Shown in pieces: positions 16,150 to 29,651 of a stretch of DNA of 64,000 nucleotides. Each line of letters begins with the position of its first letter. Position 1 is the first letter of the stretch. Location of the stretch: the NCBI RefSeq assembly GCF_007992095.1, contig NZ_BJZP01000015.1, forward strand, positions 1 through 64,000. Direction: 5' to 3'. The translations under genes and the position numbers were made by a program. The stretch comes from Paenirhizobium naphthalenivorans (GTDB lineage: Bacteria; Pseudomonadota; Alphaproteobacteria; Rhizobiales; Rhizobiaceae). The notes below the pieces were generated by a model that was not told the origin of the DNA, searched no databases, and saw nothing but the letters and a program-made list of their open reading frames with translations.

Positions 16150-18117
16150 TCATTGCTCAATGTAAAATGCGACTGAACGGCCGCCTAGTCGGACCTTCTC
16201 GACGTGTTGTTCGTCCGGCAAATGGTGCCAATGCCGGTTCTTGACTTGGGGCAAACGGAAATCCAGTTCTACGTGCGAGCGGTTGAACAGCACCGCGAGA
16301 CGCAGCTTGGTCTTCAGTTCATAGTCGATCGTCTGCAGGACCATGGCCAAGCCAAGGGCCTCGCCGTCTTCCCAATCCGAGACAGACATAGGCGTTCCGC
16401 CTGGGCTCAGCCATTCCACTTCGCCGCCGTTGGCGAAAAAGTGCGTCTCGCCAAAGACCGAGAAACGTTTGCGTAGCTGAGAAAGCCGGGAGACATGGGC
16501 GATCAGCGCCTGATCCGCCGCCTCCCAATCGAGCCAGGTCAGTTCGTTGTCCTGGCAATAGGCATTGTTGTTGCCGTGCTGGGTCCGCCCGAACTCGTCA
16601 CCCGCAGTCAGCATGATGGTGCCACGCGTGGCAAAGAGCGTCGCGAGGAGGGCGGTCACGTCGCGGTGACGGTCGGCGAGCACGGTCACATTGTCGGGCT
16701 GGCCTTCCACCCCATTGTTCCAACTGTAATTCTCATCATGGCCGTCGCGGTTGTGCTCGCCGTTGCGGCCATTGCGCTTGTGGCTATGGGAGACCAGGTC
16801 GAATAGAGTGAAACCGTCATGGGCGGCGACGAAGTTTACGCTGCGGGTTTCGTTCTCCTTGTGCCGTGTGAAGATTTCGGAAGACCCGGCCAGGGCCGTG
16901 GCAAGGTTGCCGGCCATGTGGCTGTCGCCGCGCCAGTAGCGGCGTATGTCGTCGCGGGCCCGGTCGTTCCATTCCAGGAACGGAGCGGGGAAATTGCCGA
17001 GCTGGTAACCGCCGGGACCGATGTCCCAGGGTTCGGCGATCATCACCCGGTCTTCCAGAACCTCGTCGACAAGGATGGCGTGCAACGTGCGGGAGGTTGT
17101 GTGGAAGCCCTGAGTCGTGCGGCCGAGGATCGGCGCGAGATCAAAACGGAAGCCGTCGACGCCGGCATGTATGACGAAATGGCGCAGGCTGTCGATGATC
17201 AGGTGTCGGACATAGGGGTGATCGCAGGCGAGTGTATTGCCGCAGCCCGTATCATTGACCAGCACGCCGGGATTATCGGACAGGTGGCGGTAGCAGGAGA
17301 GATTGTCGAGGCCGCGTAGCGACAGTGTCGTACCAAGCTTGTCGCTTTCGCCGGTGTGGTTGAAGACCAGATCAAGCAGCACGCCGATGCCGGCGTCATG
17401 CAGCGTTTGCACTGTTTCGCGCAACTCCCTCATGCCCCCCGGCACGATCCTTGGATCGAGCGCCATGAGTGCGATCGGGTTGTAGCCCCAGAGGTTGGTC
17501 AACCCGATGGGCGGCAGGTGGCGCTCATCGATCCAGGCGACGATCGGCATCAGTTCGATGGCGTTGACGCCGAGCTTTTTGAGGTGGGCGATGATGGCAG
17601 GATGGGCAAGGGCTGCAACCGTTCCACGCTGCTCGGGCGGTACCTCTGGATGCCGCATGGTGAAGGTTTTTACGGCCAGTTCGTAGATAAAGCCGCCCTT
17701 GGGCAGGAGCGGGCGCATTGGCTTGGCCAGCGGGTGGTTGGTAACGATTGTTTTCGGCACCAGTGCTGCCGTATCGCTACCGAAGACCGAAAGCCGTGGG
17801 TCGTGGGCGAAAGGACGGTCGATCTCCGTCGCATAGGGGTCGACCAGAAGCTTGGACGGGTCGAACCAGTAGCCATGATCCGGCGCATAGCGGCCATGGG
17901 CGCGGAAGCCGTACCGGGCGCCCTGGACGATGCCGTCAACATGCAGACGGTGGACATGATCGCAGTCGCGCTCCATTGGCAGGCGGGCGACCTCGGCCCG
18001 GCCTGATGCGTCGAACAGGCAGAGTTCGATCCGTTCGGCATGGTGCGATCCCACAGCAAAATCGGCTCCGCTGTCGGTCAGTACGACGCCGCCTTGCCTG
18101 GTCTCAAAGGGGTTCAT
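16150..18117 (-). CDS. glgX: Glycogen debranching enzyme
   Basis: GlgX removes the alpha-1,6 branches left by glycogen phosphorylase. The 655-residue protein has an N-terminal CBM48 domain (about 10-110), then a GH13 catalytic barrel. The conserved regions are visible: DLVFNHTGE, GFRFDLAPILGR (Asp nucleophile), MIAEPWDIGPGGYQLGNFP (Glu acid/base) and NFVAAHDGFTLFDL (transition-state Asp). It is the last gene of the minus-strand glg operon and begins 12 bases after pgm. Length and motifs agree with GlgX rather than with the treX/isoamylase relatives, although these are hard to tell apart by eye. Confidence 0.94.
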   Translation of the reverse strand: MNPFETRQGGVVLTDSGADFAVGSHHAERIELCLFDASGRAEVARLPMERDCDHVHRLHVDGIVQGARYGFRAHGRYAPDHGYWFDPSKLLVDPYATEIDRPFAHDPRLSVFGSDTAALVPKTIVTNHPLAKPMRPLLPKGGFIYELAVKTFTMRHPEVPPEQRGTVAALAHPAIIAHLKKLGVNAIELMPIVAWIDERHLPPIGLTNLWGYNPIALMALDPRIVPGGMRELRETVQTLHDAGIGVLLDLVFNHTGESDKLGTTLSLRGLDNLSCYRHLSDNPGVLVNDTGCGNTLACDHPYVRHLIIDSLRHFVIHAGVDGFRFDLAPILGRTTQGFHTTSRTLHAILVDEVLEDRVMIAEPWDIGPGGYQLGNFPAPFLEWNDRARDDIRRYWRGDSHMAGNLATALAGSSEIFTRHKENETRSVNFVAAHDGFTLFDLVSHSHKRNGRNGEHNRDGHDENYSWNNGVEGQPDNVTVLADRHRDVTALLATLFATRGTIMLTAGDEFGRTQHGNNNAYCQDNELTWLDWEAADQALIAHVSRLSQLRKRFSVFGETHFFANGGEVEWLSPGGTPMSVSDWEDGEALGLAMVLQTIDYELKTKLRLAVLFNRSHVELDFRLPQVKNRHWHHLPDEQHVEKVRLGGRSVAFYIEQ

Positions 18118-18129
18118 GGGGGGACCCGC

Positions 18130-21204
<3,075 letters not shown>

Positions 21205-21205
<1 letters not shown>

Positions 21206-22473
21206 CAGACTGTCATGCCCAGCTTGTCGATCATCGGCTGCGTGATCAGGCATACGCCTTCCTCCGAGCGTCGGAAGCGTCGCGCATCCATTTCTGGATC
21301 CTCTCCGACGATCAGACCTTCAGGGATGACGACACCATGGTCGATGATGACGTTGGTCAGGCGCGCATGACGTCCGATCTGAACCTTGGGCAGGATGACA
21401 GCTCCCTCCAGCCGCGAGTAGGAATTGGCCCTGACCCCGGTAAAGAGCAGACTCTTGAAGAGCGATGAGCCCGATATGATGCAGTCACCGGCTACCAGCG
21501 AGGATATCGCCGACCCGCGCCGGCCTTCGTCGTCATGCACGAATTTGGCCGGGGGGGTGATTTCCGAATAGGTCCAGATCGGCCACGATTTGTCGTAAAT
21601 GTCGAGTTCCGGAACAATGTCGGTCAGGTCGATGTTTGCCTGCCAATAGGCGTCGAGCGTGCCGACGTCGCGCCAGTAGGGGGTGCTCTCGAAATCGGAT
21701 CGCACGCAGGACCGGGCGAAGCGATGGGCGACGGCCTTTCCGTTCGAGACGATGTAGGGAATGATGTCCTTGCCGAAATCACGGCTCGAATGGGGATCGC
21801 CCGCGTCGCGGCGCAGAATGTCCATGAGGAACTTGGTGTGGAACACATAGATGCCCATCGAGGCGAGCGCGAAGTCTTCGTTGCCGGGTATGCCCGGCGG
21901 ATCTGCGGGTTTCTCGACGAAGGCGATGACCTCGTCGGTGGCATCGACGTGCATGACGCCGAAGCCGGTTGCTTCCGCGCGTGGCACTTCCATGCAGCCG
22001 ATGGTGACGTCTGCGCCGGAATCGACGTGCTGCTGCAGCATCAGCTCGTAGTCCATCTTGTAGATGTGGTCGCCGGCCAGGATCACCATGTATTCCGGGC
22101 CATAGGGCTCGATGATGTCGATGTTCTGAAAGACGGCGTCGGCCGTGCCCTCGTACCATTGTGTTTCCGAGACGCGCTGGCTGGCCGGCAAGACATCGAA
22201 ACTCTCGTTTCTCTCCGGCCGCAGGAAGTTCCAGCCGCGTTGCAGGTGGCGGATGAGTGAGTGGGCCTTGTACTGCGTGGCGACGCCGATGCGGCGAATG
22301 CCCGAGTTCAGCGCGTTTGAGAGGGCGAAATCTATGATGCGGGCCTTGCCACCGAAATAGACCGCGGGCTTGGCGCGTCGGTCGGTCAACTCCTTCAGGC
22401 GGCTGCCCCGGCCGCCGGCAAGCACATAGGCCATGGCATCGCGCGCCAGGGGTTGGGGTCGCTTCTGCATCAT
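21205..22473 (-). CDS. glgC: Glucose-1-phosphate adenylyltransferase (ADP-glucose pyrophosphorylase)
   Basis: GlgC makes ADP-glucose from ATP and glucose-1-phosphate, the committed and allosterically controlled step of glycogen synthesis. The 422-residue protein has the nucleotidyltransferase motif [20 protein letters not shown] (residues 18-37), [13 protein letters not shown], the glucose-1-P site FVEKPADPP and a C-terminal left-handed beta-helix domain. A second ATG at 22470 could equally serve as the start. The gene starts 13 bases after glgB ends and overlaps glgA. Confidence 0.96.
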
Positions 22474-22486
22474 TTTGCCTCCCGAC

Positions 22487-24700
22487 TCAGTTTTCTTGTT
22501 CCAGCATGATCACGGCGAGCGGCGGCAATGTCAGTATGGCGTAGGCGCGGCCGCCGTCTCCCGGTCCTGCCTCCACGCGTCCGCCATTGCCCTTGCCGCT
22601 ACCGCCGTAGATTTCCGCGTCGGTATTAAGAATCTCGCGCCAGCGCCCGGTGGTGGGGAGCGGCACGACATAGCCTTCGTGATAGACCGGCGTGAAATTG
22701 CAGATCACGGCGATTGTCTTTTCTCCCGGCGCCTTGCGTAGGAAGGCGAGGACGGAGTTGTCCTGGTCGTCGGCGATCAGCCATTCGAAACCTTCACCCT
22801 CGCAATCGCGGGCATGCAGCGTCGGCTTGGAGCGATAGGTGAGGTTGAGGTCGCGCACCAGCCGCCGCATTCCCTCGTGCAGCGGGTACTGAAGCAGATT
22901 CCAGTCGAGCGCCCGTTCCTCGCTCCATTCGCTCCACTGGGCGAATTCCTGGCCCATGAACAGGAGTTTCTTGCCCGGATGGCCCCACATGAAGGCGTAA
23001 TAGCTCCTCAGGTTGGCGAATTTCTGCCAGTCGTCGCCGGGCATTTTGGCGATCATCGAACCCTTGCCATGCACCACCTCGTCATGGGAGATCGGCAAGA
23101 CGAAGTTTTCCGAAAATGCGTAGAGCAGGCCGAAGGTCAGCTCCTGGTGGTGAAACTTGCGATACAGCGGGTCGCGGGCAATATAGCTCAGCGTGTCGTG
23201 CATGAAGCCCATATTCCACTTAAAGCCGAAGCCCAGGCCGCCCTCATGCACCGGCTGGGAGACCTTCGGCCAAGAGGTCGATTCCTCGGCGATGGTCATG
23301 ATGCCCGGATGGGTGCCGTAGACCGCGCGGTTCATCTGCTGCAAGAAACGTACCGCCTCGAGATTCTCCCGTCCGCCATATTCGTTCGGGATCCATTCGC
23401 CTTCTTTGCGCGAGTAGTCGAGGTAGAGCATCGAGGCGACGGCATCGACGCGCAGCCCGTCGAGATGGAATTTCTCCGCCCAATAGAGAGCATTGTTGAC
23501 CAGATAGGAAACGACTTCGGTCCGGCCGAAATTGTAGATCGCCGTATTCCAGTCCGGATGAAAACCCTTGCGCGGATCGGCATGCTCGTAAAGCGCGGTT
23601 CCGTCGAACCAGCGCAGTCCGTGGGCGTCTGTCGGAAAATGGGCGGGCACCCAGTCGAGGATGACGCCGAGGCCGACCTTGTGGCAGCCGTTGACGAACC
23701 GGGCAAAGCCCTCCGGTTCGCCGAATCGTGCTGTCGGAGCGTAAAGACCGGTGGTCTGGTAGCCCCAGGACGGATCGTAGGGATGTTCGGTGATCGGCAG
23801 GAATTCGATGTGGGTGAAGCCCATGTCCACACAATAGGGGATGAGTCGTGCCGCCATCTCGTCCCAGCTGAGCATTGATCCGTCATCGCGGCGCTGCCAG
23901 GAACCGGCATGAACCTCGTAGATGCTGATAGGCTGGCGGCGCTGGTCGATACTCGCCCAATGCTTGCGGTGCGCGTCATCGTCCCAGGTCTGTTCGAGCT
24001 CGGCAGTGGTGACCGAGGCATTCTTGGGGCGCAGTTCGGCGCGGCGCGCGTAGGGATCCGCCTTCAGCGGCAGCAATTCGCCATTCTTGCCGATAATCTC
24101 GAACTTGTAGGCGGAGCCCGTGCGGACGTCCGGCGCGAAGATCTCCCAGATGCCAGTGTCGCGTCTGAGCCGCATTACATGGCGGCGGCCGTCCCAGTCG
24201 TTGAAGTCGCCGACGACGGAAACGCGCCGCGCATTCGGCGCCCAGACGGCGAAGTGAAAGCCCTCGACGCCCTGATGCTTGAGCGGATGGGCGCCCATCT
24301 TGTCGAACAGCCGGAGATGCGACCCCTCGCGGACGAAATAGTCGTCCATCGGACCGAGCACGGGACCGAAGCTGTAGGGATCGGTGACCGTCCACTCCAC
24401 GTCGCCCCGCGTGGCGCGATAACGCAGTGGCTGGAAACCGTCGAGCGCCACCTTCCCGCAGAAGAAACCCGCGGGATTCAGGCGTTCAAGGGGCCCCAGA
24501 GCGGCGCCGGCGATGGAGAAGGCAGTGACGGATTCCGCGCCGGGGATGAAACAGCGAGCAACGAAACCCGATGTCGTCTGGTGCGGGCCGAGGATGGAAA
24601 AGGGGTCGTCGTGAGCGCCGCTAACGATAGCTTCGATTTCGCCCGCCGGCGGTATGTCCTGCCGTCCAGCTCCATCGACCTTCTTCGGCGACTTGCCCAT
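22487..24700 (-). CDS. glgB: 1,4-alpha-glucan branching enzyme
   Basis: GlgB introduces alpha-1,6 branch points. The 737-residue protein has two N-terminal CBM48-type beta domains (about 25-250; [19 protein letters not shown] is typical), then a GH13 barrel with [31 protein letters not shown] (Asp nucleophile), IAEESTSWP (Glu acid/base) and [15 protein letters not shown] chose ATG 24700, which overlaps the glgP stop by one base (TGATG). The longer frame would run back into glgP. The roughly 100-residue N1 domain places it with the long-form bacterial enzymes. Confidence 0.96.
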   Translation of the reverse strand: MGKSPKKVDGAGRQDIPPAGEIEAIVSGAHDDPFSILGPHQTTSGFVARCFIPGAESVTAFSIAGAALGPLERLNPAGFFCGKVALDGFQPLRYRATRGDVEWTVTDPYSFGPVLGPMDDYFVREGSHLRLFDKMGAHPLKHQGVEGFHFAVWAPNARRVSVVGDFNDWDGRRHVMRLRRDTGIWEIFAPDVRTGSAYKFEIIGKNGELLPLKADPYARRAELRPKNASVTTAELEQTWDDDAHRKHWASIDQRRQPISIYEVHAGSWQRRDDGSMLSWDEMAARLIPYCVDMGFTHIEFLPITEHPYDPSWGYQTTGLYAPTARFGEPEGFARFVNGCHKVGLGVILDWVPAHFPTDAHGLRWFDGTALYEHADPRKGFHPDWNTAIYNFGRTEVVSYLVNNALYWAEKFHLDGLRVDAVASMLYLDYSRKEGEWIPNEYGGRENLEAVRFLQQMNRAVYGTHPGIMTIAEESTSWPKVSQPVHEGGLGFGFKWNMGFMHDTLSYIARDPLYRKFHHQELTFGLLYAFSENFVLPISHDEVVHGKGSMIAKMPGDDWQKFANLRSYYAFMWGHPGKKLLFMGQEFAQWSEWSEERALDWNLLQYPLHEGMRRLVRDLNLTYRSKPTLHARDCEGEGFEWLIADDQDNSVLAFLRKAPGEKTIAVICNFTPVYHEGYVVPLPTTGRWREILNTDAEIYGGSGKGNGGRVEAGPGDGGRAYAILTLPPLAVIMLEQEN

Positions 24701-27162
24701 CAGGCTCTCCAGATATCGGTGTTGTACTGCTGAATCGTCCGATCGGAGGAGAACCATCCCATGCGCGCGGTATTGCGGATGGTCTTGGAGTACCATGACG
24801 CTTCGTCCGCCCACAGCGCATCGACGTCGCGCTGGGCCTTTGCATAGGCATTAAAGTCGGCGGCGACCATGAACCAGTCATGCTGGTACAGCCCGTCGAC
24901 GAGCTCGGAAAAACGACCTGGGTCGTCGGGTGAGAAGACTCCCGAGGCGATCGCTGCAAGGGCCTGGGAAAGCTCGCGCGAGCTTTCGATCACGGCGCGA
25001 GGGTTATGCCCTTCCGCCCGTAGTTTTCCAACTTCATCGGCCGTCATGCCAAAGATCACGATGTTCTCTTCGCCCACATGATCGCGCATTTCAACATTGG
25101 CCCCGTCAAGGGTTCCGATGGTCAGCGCGCCGTTTAGCGCGAACTTCATGTTCCCGGTTCCTGACGCCTCCATTCCGGCGGTGGAAATCTGTTCCGACAG
25201 GTCGGCAGCCGGCACCATCACCTCGGCAAGCGAGACGTTGTAATTGGGGATGAAGACGACCTTCAGCAGATTGCGCACCGCGGGGTCGTTGTTGATGACG
25301 CGGGCGACGTCATTGGCGAGTTTGATGATCAGCTTGGCATTATGGTAGCTCGGGGCGGCCTTGCCGGCGAACAGCTTGACGCGCGGCACCCAGTCGCGCT
25401 CCGGATGCGTGCGGATCTGGTCGAACAAAGCCACAGTCTCGACGATGTTCAGCAATTGGCGCTTGTACTCGTGGATGCGCTTGATCTGGATGTCGAACAT
25501 CGCCGACGGATCGAGACGGATACCCATGCGGCTGGCAACCAGATTGGCCAATTGCTCCTTGTTGGTACGCTTGACCGCCGCGAACTGTTTGCGGAACTCG
25601 GCATCGTCGGCATAGGCGTCGAGCGCCTTCAGCTTCTCGGCGTCATCGAGGAAGTCTGGGCCGACCGTGTCGCGGATCAGCGATGTCAGGCGCGGATTGC
25701 ACTGCATCAGCCAGCGCCGTGGCGTAATGCCATTGGTCTTGTTGTTGATGCGCTCGGGGTAAAGCTTGTGCAGGTCGGCGAACACCGTTTCCTTCATCAG
25801 TGCCGTATGCAGCGCTGAAACGCCGTTAATGCTGTGCGAGCCAATGAAGGCGAGATTGCCCATGCGCACCCGCCGGTCGCCGCTCTCATCAATCAACGAG
25901 ATGTGGCTGATTTCGTGGTCGGAAAAATTGCGGTTCTTGCGCGCGTCGCGCAGGATCTTGGCATTGATCACATAGACCAGTTGCATGTGGCGCGGCAAAA
26001 GCCGCTCGAACAACGGCACAGGCCAGCTCTCGAGCGCTTCGGGCAGGAGTGTGTGATTGGTGTAGGAGAAGGTGCGCGAGGTCAGATCCCAGGCCGTGTC
26101 GAGGTCCAGGTCGTGAACGTCGCAGAGCAGGCGCATGAGTTCGACAACGGAGACCGCGGGATGGGTGTCGTTGAGCTGGATCGCTACCTTGTCGGGCAGG
26201 GCCGAAAGCTCGTTGCCCTGTTGCAGGTGGCGCCGCAAAATGTCCTGCAACGATGCCGAACAGAAGAAGTATTCCTGGCGCAGCCGGAGTTCCTGACCCG
26301 CCGCCGTCGCGTCGGCCGGATAAAGGACACGTGTCAGCGCCTCCGCCTTGTTGCTCTCTCTGAGAGCGCCGATGTGGTCACCGGCATTGAAGGCTTCCAG
26401 CAGGATCGGATCGATCGGCTGGGCCGACCACAGGCGCAGCGTGTTGACGTGACCACCGCGCCAGCCGACGATCGGCGTGTCATAAGCGGTGGCGATCACC
26501 CGCTCGCCAGGTTTCCAGATGAAGTGCGCTTCCTCGCCGTTCTCGGCGACAGTCTCGACCGCGCCGCCGAAACCGATTTCATACGAGCTTTCGCGCCGTT
26601 CGAACTCCCAGGGGTTGCCGTGGGCGAGCCAGGTCTCTGGAAGCTCCACCTGCCACCCGTCCGCCATCTGTTGGCGGAACAGGCCGTGCACATAGCGGAT
26701 GCCGTAGCCGTAGGCGGGAATGTGCACGGTCGCCATCGATTCCATGAAACAGGCGGCAAGCCTGCCGAGACCGCCGTTGCCGAGCGCAGCGTCGGGCTCG
26801 AGGCCGGCGATCACGTCTAGTTCCACGCCTATCGAGGCAAGCGCTTCCCGGATCTCGTCCATCAGGCCGAGATTGGACATGGCATCGCGCATAAGCCGGC
26901 CGATGAGGAACTCAAGCGAGAGATAGTAGACCCGTTTTGCATTGTTGGCATAGACGGCCCGGGTGGATTCCATCCAGCGATCGATGATGTGGTCGCGTAC
27001 CACGAGGATGGTTGCCGTCAGCCAGTCGTGCGGCGTCGCGACCGTAGCGTCCTTGCCTATTCCGTAGGTCAGGTGCTCGATGATCTCGGCGGCCAGCACT
27101 TCCGGGTCGGAGACGCGGGGTTGGGGCAGGGGCAGGTCGGCTTTGTTGAGGCTCTTGATCAT
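24700..27162 (-). CDS. glgP: Glycogen phosphorylase
   Basis: GlgP releases glucose-1-phosphate from glycogen chain ends using pyridoxal phosphate. The 820-residue product has the expected length, the N-terminal YYLSLEFLIGRLM, the nucleotide/active-site segment NGGLGRLAACFMES, the KNRNF-like tower region and the PLP site EASGTGNMKFALNGALTIGT with the Lys in GTGNMKF. I chose ATG 27162, which has GGCGAG upstream and the usual homologous N-terminus MIKSLNKADL. It is the first gene of the glg operon (glgP-glgB-glgC-glgA-pgm-glgX). The promoter is presumably in 27163-27360. Confidence 0.96.
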   Translation of the reverse strand: MIKSLNKADLPLPQPRVSDPEVLAAEIIEHLTYGIGKDATVATPHDWLTATILVVRDHIIDRWMESTRAVYANNAKRVYYLSLEFLIGRLMRDAMSNLGLMDEIREALASIGVELDVIAGLEPDAALGNGGLGRLAACFMESMATVHIPAYGYGIRYVHGLFRQQMADGWQVELPETWLAHGNPWEFERRESSYEIGFGGAVETVAENGEEAHFIWKPGERVIATAYDTPIVGWRGGHVNTLRLWSAQPIDPILLEAFNAGDHIGALRESNKAEALTRVLYPADATAAGQELRLRQEYFFCSASLQDILRRHLQQGNELSALPDKVAIQLNDTHPAVSVVELMRLLCDVHDLDLDTAWDLTSRTFSYTNHTLLPEALESWPVPLFERLLPRHMQLVYVINAKILRDARKNRNFSDHEISHISLIDESGDRRVRMGNLAFIGSHSINGVSALHTALMKETVFADLHKLYPERINNKTNGITPRRWLMQCNPRLTSLIRDTVGPDFLDDAEKLKALDAYADDAEFRKQFAAVKRTNKEQLANLVASRMGIRLDPSAMFDIQIKRIHEYKRQLLNIVETVALFDQIRTHPERDWVPRVKLFAGKAAPSYHNAKLIIKLANDVARVINNDPAVRNLLKVVFIPNYNVSLAEVMVPAADLSEQISTAGMEASGTGNMKFALNGALTIGTLDGANVEMRDHVGEENIVIFGMTADEVGKLRAEGHNPRAVIESSRELSQALAAIASGVFSPDDPGRFSELVDGLYQHDWFMVAADFNAYAKAQRDVDALWADEASWYSKTIRNTARMGWFSSDRTIQQYNTDIWRA

Positions 27163-27362
27163 GATCTCGCCATTCTGTTGTCCACCAATCGGGACGCAGC
27201 ACCGATTCTCCCCTAACGGCACGCGCTCGTCAGACGCAGTTTACGCATCGTTATGAAGCACTTGCAACACAGGAAATTTGCGCATGCGAAAATCGCCGCA
27301 GGCCGGTGCCTCTCATTCAAGTGGCTGAAATAAATGGACTTGCGAGCGGGTGGGCAGACAAT

Positions 27363-27395
27363 AAAAAAGGCCGCGCGCCAATGCGGGCGTGGCCT
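27363..27395 (-). terminator. Rho-independent terminator of the vWA gene
   Basis: On the minus strand, AGGCC and inner CGCC pair with GGCG and GGCCT (27368-27395), followed by a run of six T. It lies about 45 bases past the stop of the von Willebrand A gene, between it and the glg promoter. Confidence 0.8.
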
Positions 27396-27437
27396 CTTCC
27401 GATCGAAGCGTGGCCGTCGCGGCCGCAATCGCAAACC

Positions 27438-28658
27438 TCAATTGGTGAGGCGCGTCGCTGCCATGGAGGCCTTCTCGCCGATTTCCTTGAAGGCTGCGAC
27501 AAGCTCGGCGGCATCGCTCGCGTCATAGTAATGGGACGTGTCTGTCGCGCAGTAGGATAGGAGCTTGCGGCCTCCGCTCGGAGCCATGAAGGCGACGCTG
27601 AAGATCTCGACGTCGGCCGCTTTGGCGCTGTCGCACCAGGCCTTGGTCGAGGTGTCGGCGCTGGAGTAATTGTTGTCGCCGTCGGTCATGAAGACGATGA
27701 ACTTACCGGGATCCTTCTGACCATTCTTGGCGACATGCGCACTGACCTCGCTGGCGGCCGTGACCTTCTGGTAGGCTGTCTTGACCGCGTTGGAGGAGTC
27801 TGTGCCCCCGGTGGCGTACAGCGCGCTGACGTAGCTGGAAACCAGACTTGTCCCCCACTGGAACGTTGTCGGATTCTGGCTGGATGAATTGTAGGAGATC
27901 GCCGCCGTGCGGACGTATTTCTGTTCTGGATCTGCTGTGTTGAGCTGATCCACGAGGTCGGCGACGGCAAGCTTCAGCGCGTCGATCTTCAGGACATAGT
28001 TGGTAACGCTCCGGGAGCAGGTATTCCAGCCGCATCTATAGTATTCGAGCTTTGTCGGCTGTGCCTCGTTCACCGTGCTGGTGTCCTCGCCCATCGATCC
28101 CGAGCGGTCGAGGACGAGGTACATCGACAGGGCGTTCTTGCTTTCCGTCGTGCTTTCCGATGTGCTGGAAACGCTGATGCGCACCTTGTCATAGCCGAGC
28201 AGTCTGGTGAAGGCGTTCATCTTTACGTCGTAGTGCCCATTCACCGTCACTTCGTAGGTGTTGGTGGCACCGCTTGCGCCCGCGGTGCGGTGAACGCTGG
28301 CCAATGCCGTGTCGGCAAGTTCCTTGGCGGCGTCTTTCTCCTCTTCTGTGAGCTCAGTTCCGTTCTGGTTGGTATTGCTGAACTGCGCTGCCATGAATTT
28401 CTTGGCAAGTTCGATGGCTTCCGCGTCGGTAATGCCCTTGCCGGCCAGGGCGGAAGCTGCGGACAAAGCGCCGGAATCGGCTGCGTCCTGGAGCGCTGCT
28501 CTCACCTGAACAAGATTCGCCAAGTCCATTGCCACGCCGGCGCTTGCCAGAAGCACCGGGACGAGGATCGCGGTCATTATGCCGAAGTTACCGCTGCGAT
28601 CCGAACCGAAGCGGCTGAAAAGGGAGTGCTTTTCGCAGGTATCGATCATCATGTTCAT
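27438..28658 (-). CDS. Tad-type pilus assembly protein with von Willebrand A domain
   Basis: The 406-residue protein has an N-terminal TadE/TadG-like region: RSGNFGIMTAILVPVLLASAGVAMDLANL forms the class-III signal/transmembrane helix seen in putative Flp pilus-assembly proteins (residues 20-48). Residues 175-395 form a von Willebrand A domain with the metal site DRSGSMG and later FMTDGDNNYS. The protein is likely anchored in the inner membrane with the vWA domain outside. No tad secretion genes are next to it, so it is an orphan copy. Alternative ATG starts lie at 28652 and 28649. Confidence 0.8.
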   Translation of the reverse strand: MNMMIDTCEKHSLFSRFGSDRSGNFGIMTAILVPVLLASAGVAMDLANLVQVRAALQDAADSGALSAASALAGKGITDAEAIELAKKFMAAQFSNTNQNGTELTEEEKDAAKELADTALASVHRTAGASGATNTYEVTVNGHYDVKMNAFTRLLGYDKVRISVSSTSESTTESKNALSMYLVLDRSGSMGEDTSTVNEAQPTKLEYYRCGWNTCSRSVTNYVLKIDALKLAVADLVDQLNTADPEQKYVRTAAISYNSSSQNPTTFQWGTSLVSSYVSALYATGGTDSSNAVKTAYQKVTAASEVSAHVAKNGQKDPGKFIVFMTDGDNNYSSADTSTKAWCDSAKAADVEIFSVAFMAPSGGRKLLSYCATDTSHYYDASDAAELVAAFKEIGEKASMAATRLTN

Positions 28659-28768
28659 CCGTCCGAGGGAGCACGTTTGATGATCTGATACAGAACAAAG
28701 CTGTTTTTCGATTTAAGGATGTTGGTAAAATTCTAGTCAATTGCGAGAAAAACACCCGGAAAATGGGG

Positions 28769-29647
28769 CTATTTCACCGGAATGACATCGACGGCCTGCT
28801 CCGTCTGGTGGCTGCCATAGCTCTTCAGTACGCCGATGACCGGCGCAACGTCAGAATAGTCGCGGCCGTAGGAGGTGACGATATGGTCGGCGCCGACTGT
28901 GATGTTGTTGGTCGGGTCGAGTTCGACCCAGCCGGCGGTCTCGCCGCACCAGACCCGTACCCAGGCGTGCATGGCATCCGCGCCCTCAAGCCGTTCCTTT
29001 CCGGGTGGGGGAATGGTTCTGAGGAAGCCGCTGACGTAGCCTGCCGGAATGCCCAGGCTTCTCAGGGCTATGATCATCACATGGGCGAAGTCCTGGCAGA
29101 CCCCGCGTTTCAGTGAAAAGGCCTCTATCGGCGGCGTGTCGACGGTGGTGGCCTCGGGGTCGTATGTGAAGTCGGTATAGATATGGGCGCAGATTGCTTC
29201 GGCGATCTGGCGCACGGTGAAACCCGGCTGCAGGTGGGCGCGGGCATAATCGGCGATCAAAGGTTCGGCGCCAAGCCTCGGACTCGCCCCCAGAAAGTGA
29301 TGGGGAGAATCCGGTCCGAGCGACCAGACGTCGGCTAGTTCGTCCGGAAGCTTTGAGAGAATCGGGGAGAAATCCGCCGTGAGAGGCAGTGCCTGGACCG
29401 AGACACGGGCCTGCATGTGGATGTCGAGCTTCTCATGCGATGAACGATAGGTGAAATAGGTGGCAGGATGACCGAAAAAGTCGGTGAAACGTGCCGTCTC
29501 GTCTGGCTTCGGTTCGACCGTGATGCTGCCTGCCACGAGGCGCTGGCGATCGGAAAGCGACATTGGCAACAGCCGCAGGATATGGTGGGCGCCCGACGCC
29601 GGAGTGTCGTAAAGATAGCCGATGCGCAGGGAGATGTCATAGAGCAT
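28769..29647 (-). CDS. Transglutaminase-like protease-fold protein (short form)
   Basis: The 292-residue protein has an N-terminal beta domain (about 1-130) and a transglutaminase-like domain (about 150-270). The Cys-His-Asp triad is visible in GVCQDFAHVM, ADAMHAWVRVW and WVELDPTNN. Such proteins are predicted amidases or peptidases. It is the last gene of a three-gene minus-strand cluster, 4 bases after the ATP-grasp/alpha-E gene. The same gene set recurs in many bacteria and was proposed, from comparative genomics, to synthesise or process peptides. The substrate is unknown. Confidence 0.88.
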   Translation of the reverse strand: MLYDISLRIGYLYDTPASGAHHILRLLPMSLSDRQRLVAGSITVEPKPDETARFTDFFGHPATYFTYRSSHEKLDIHMQARVSVQALPLTADFSPILSKLPDELADVWSLGPDSPHHFLGASPRLGAEPLIADYARAHLQPGFTVRQIAEAICAHIYTDFTYDPEATTVDTPPIEAFSLKRGVCQDFAHVMIIALRSLGIPAGYVSGFLRTIPPPGKERLEGADAMHAWVRVWCGETAGWVELDPTNNITVGADHIVTSYGRDYSDVAPVIGVLKSYGSHQTEQAVDVIPVK

Positions 29648-29651
29648 CGGG

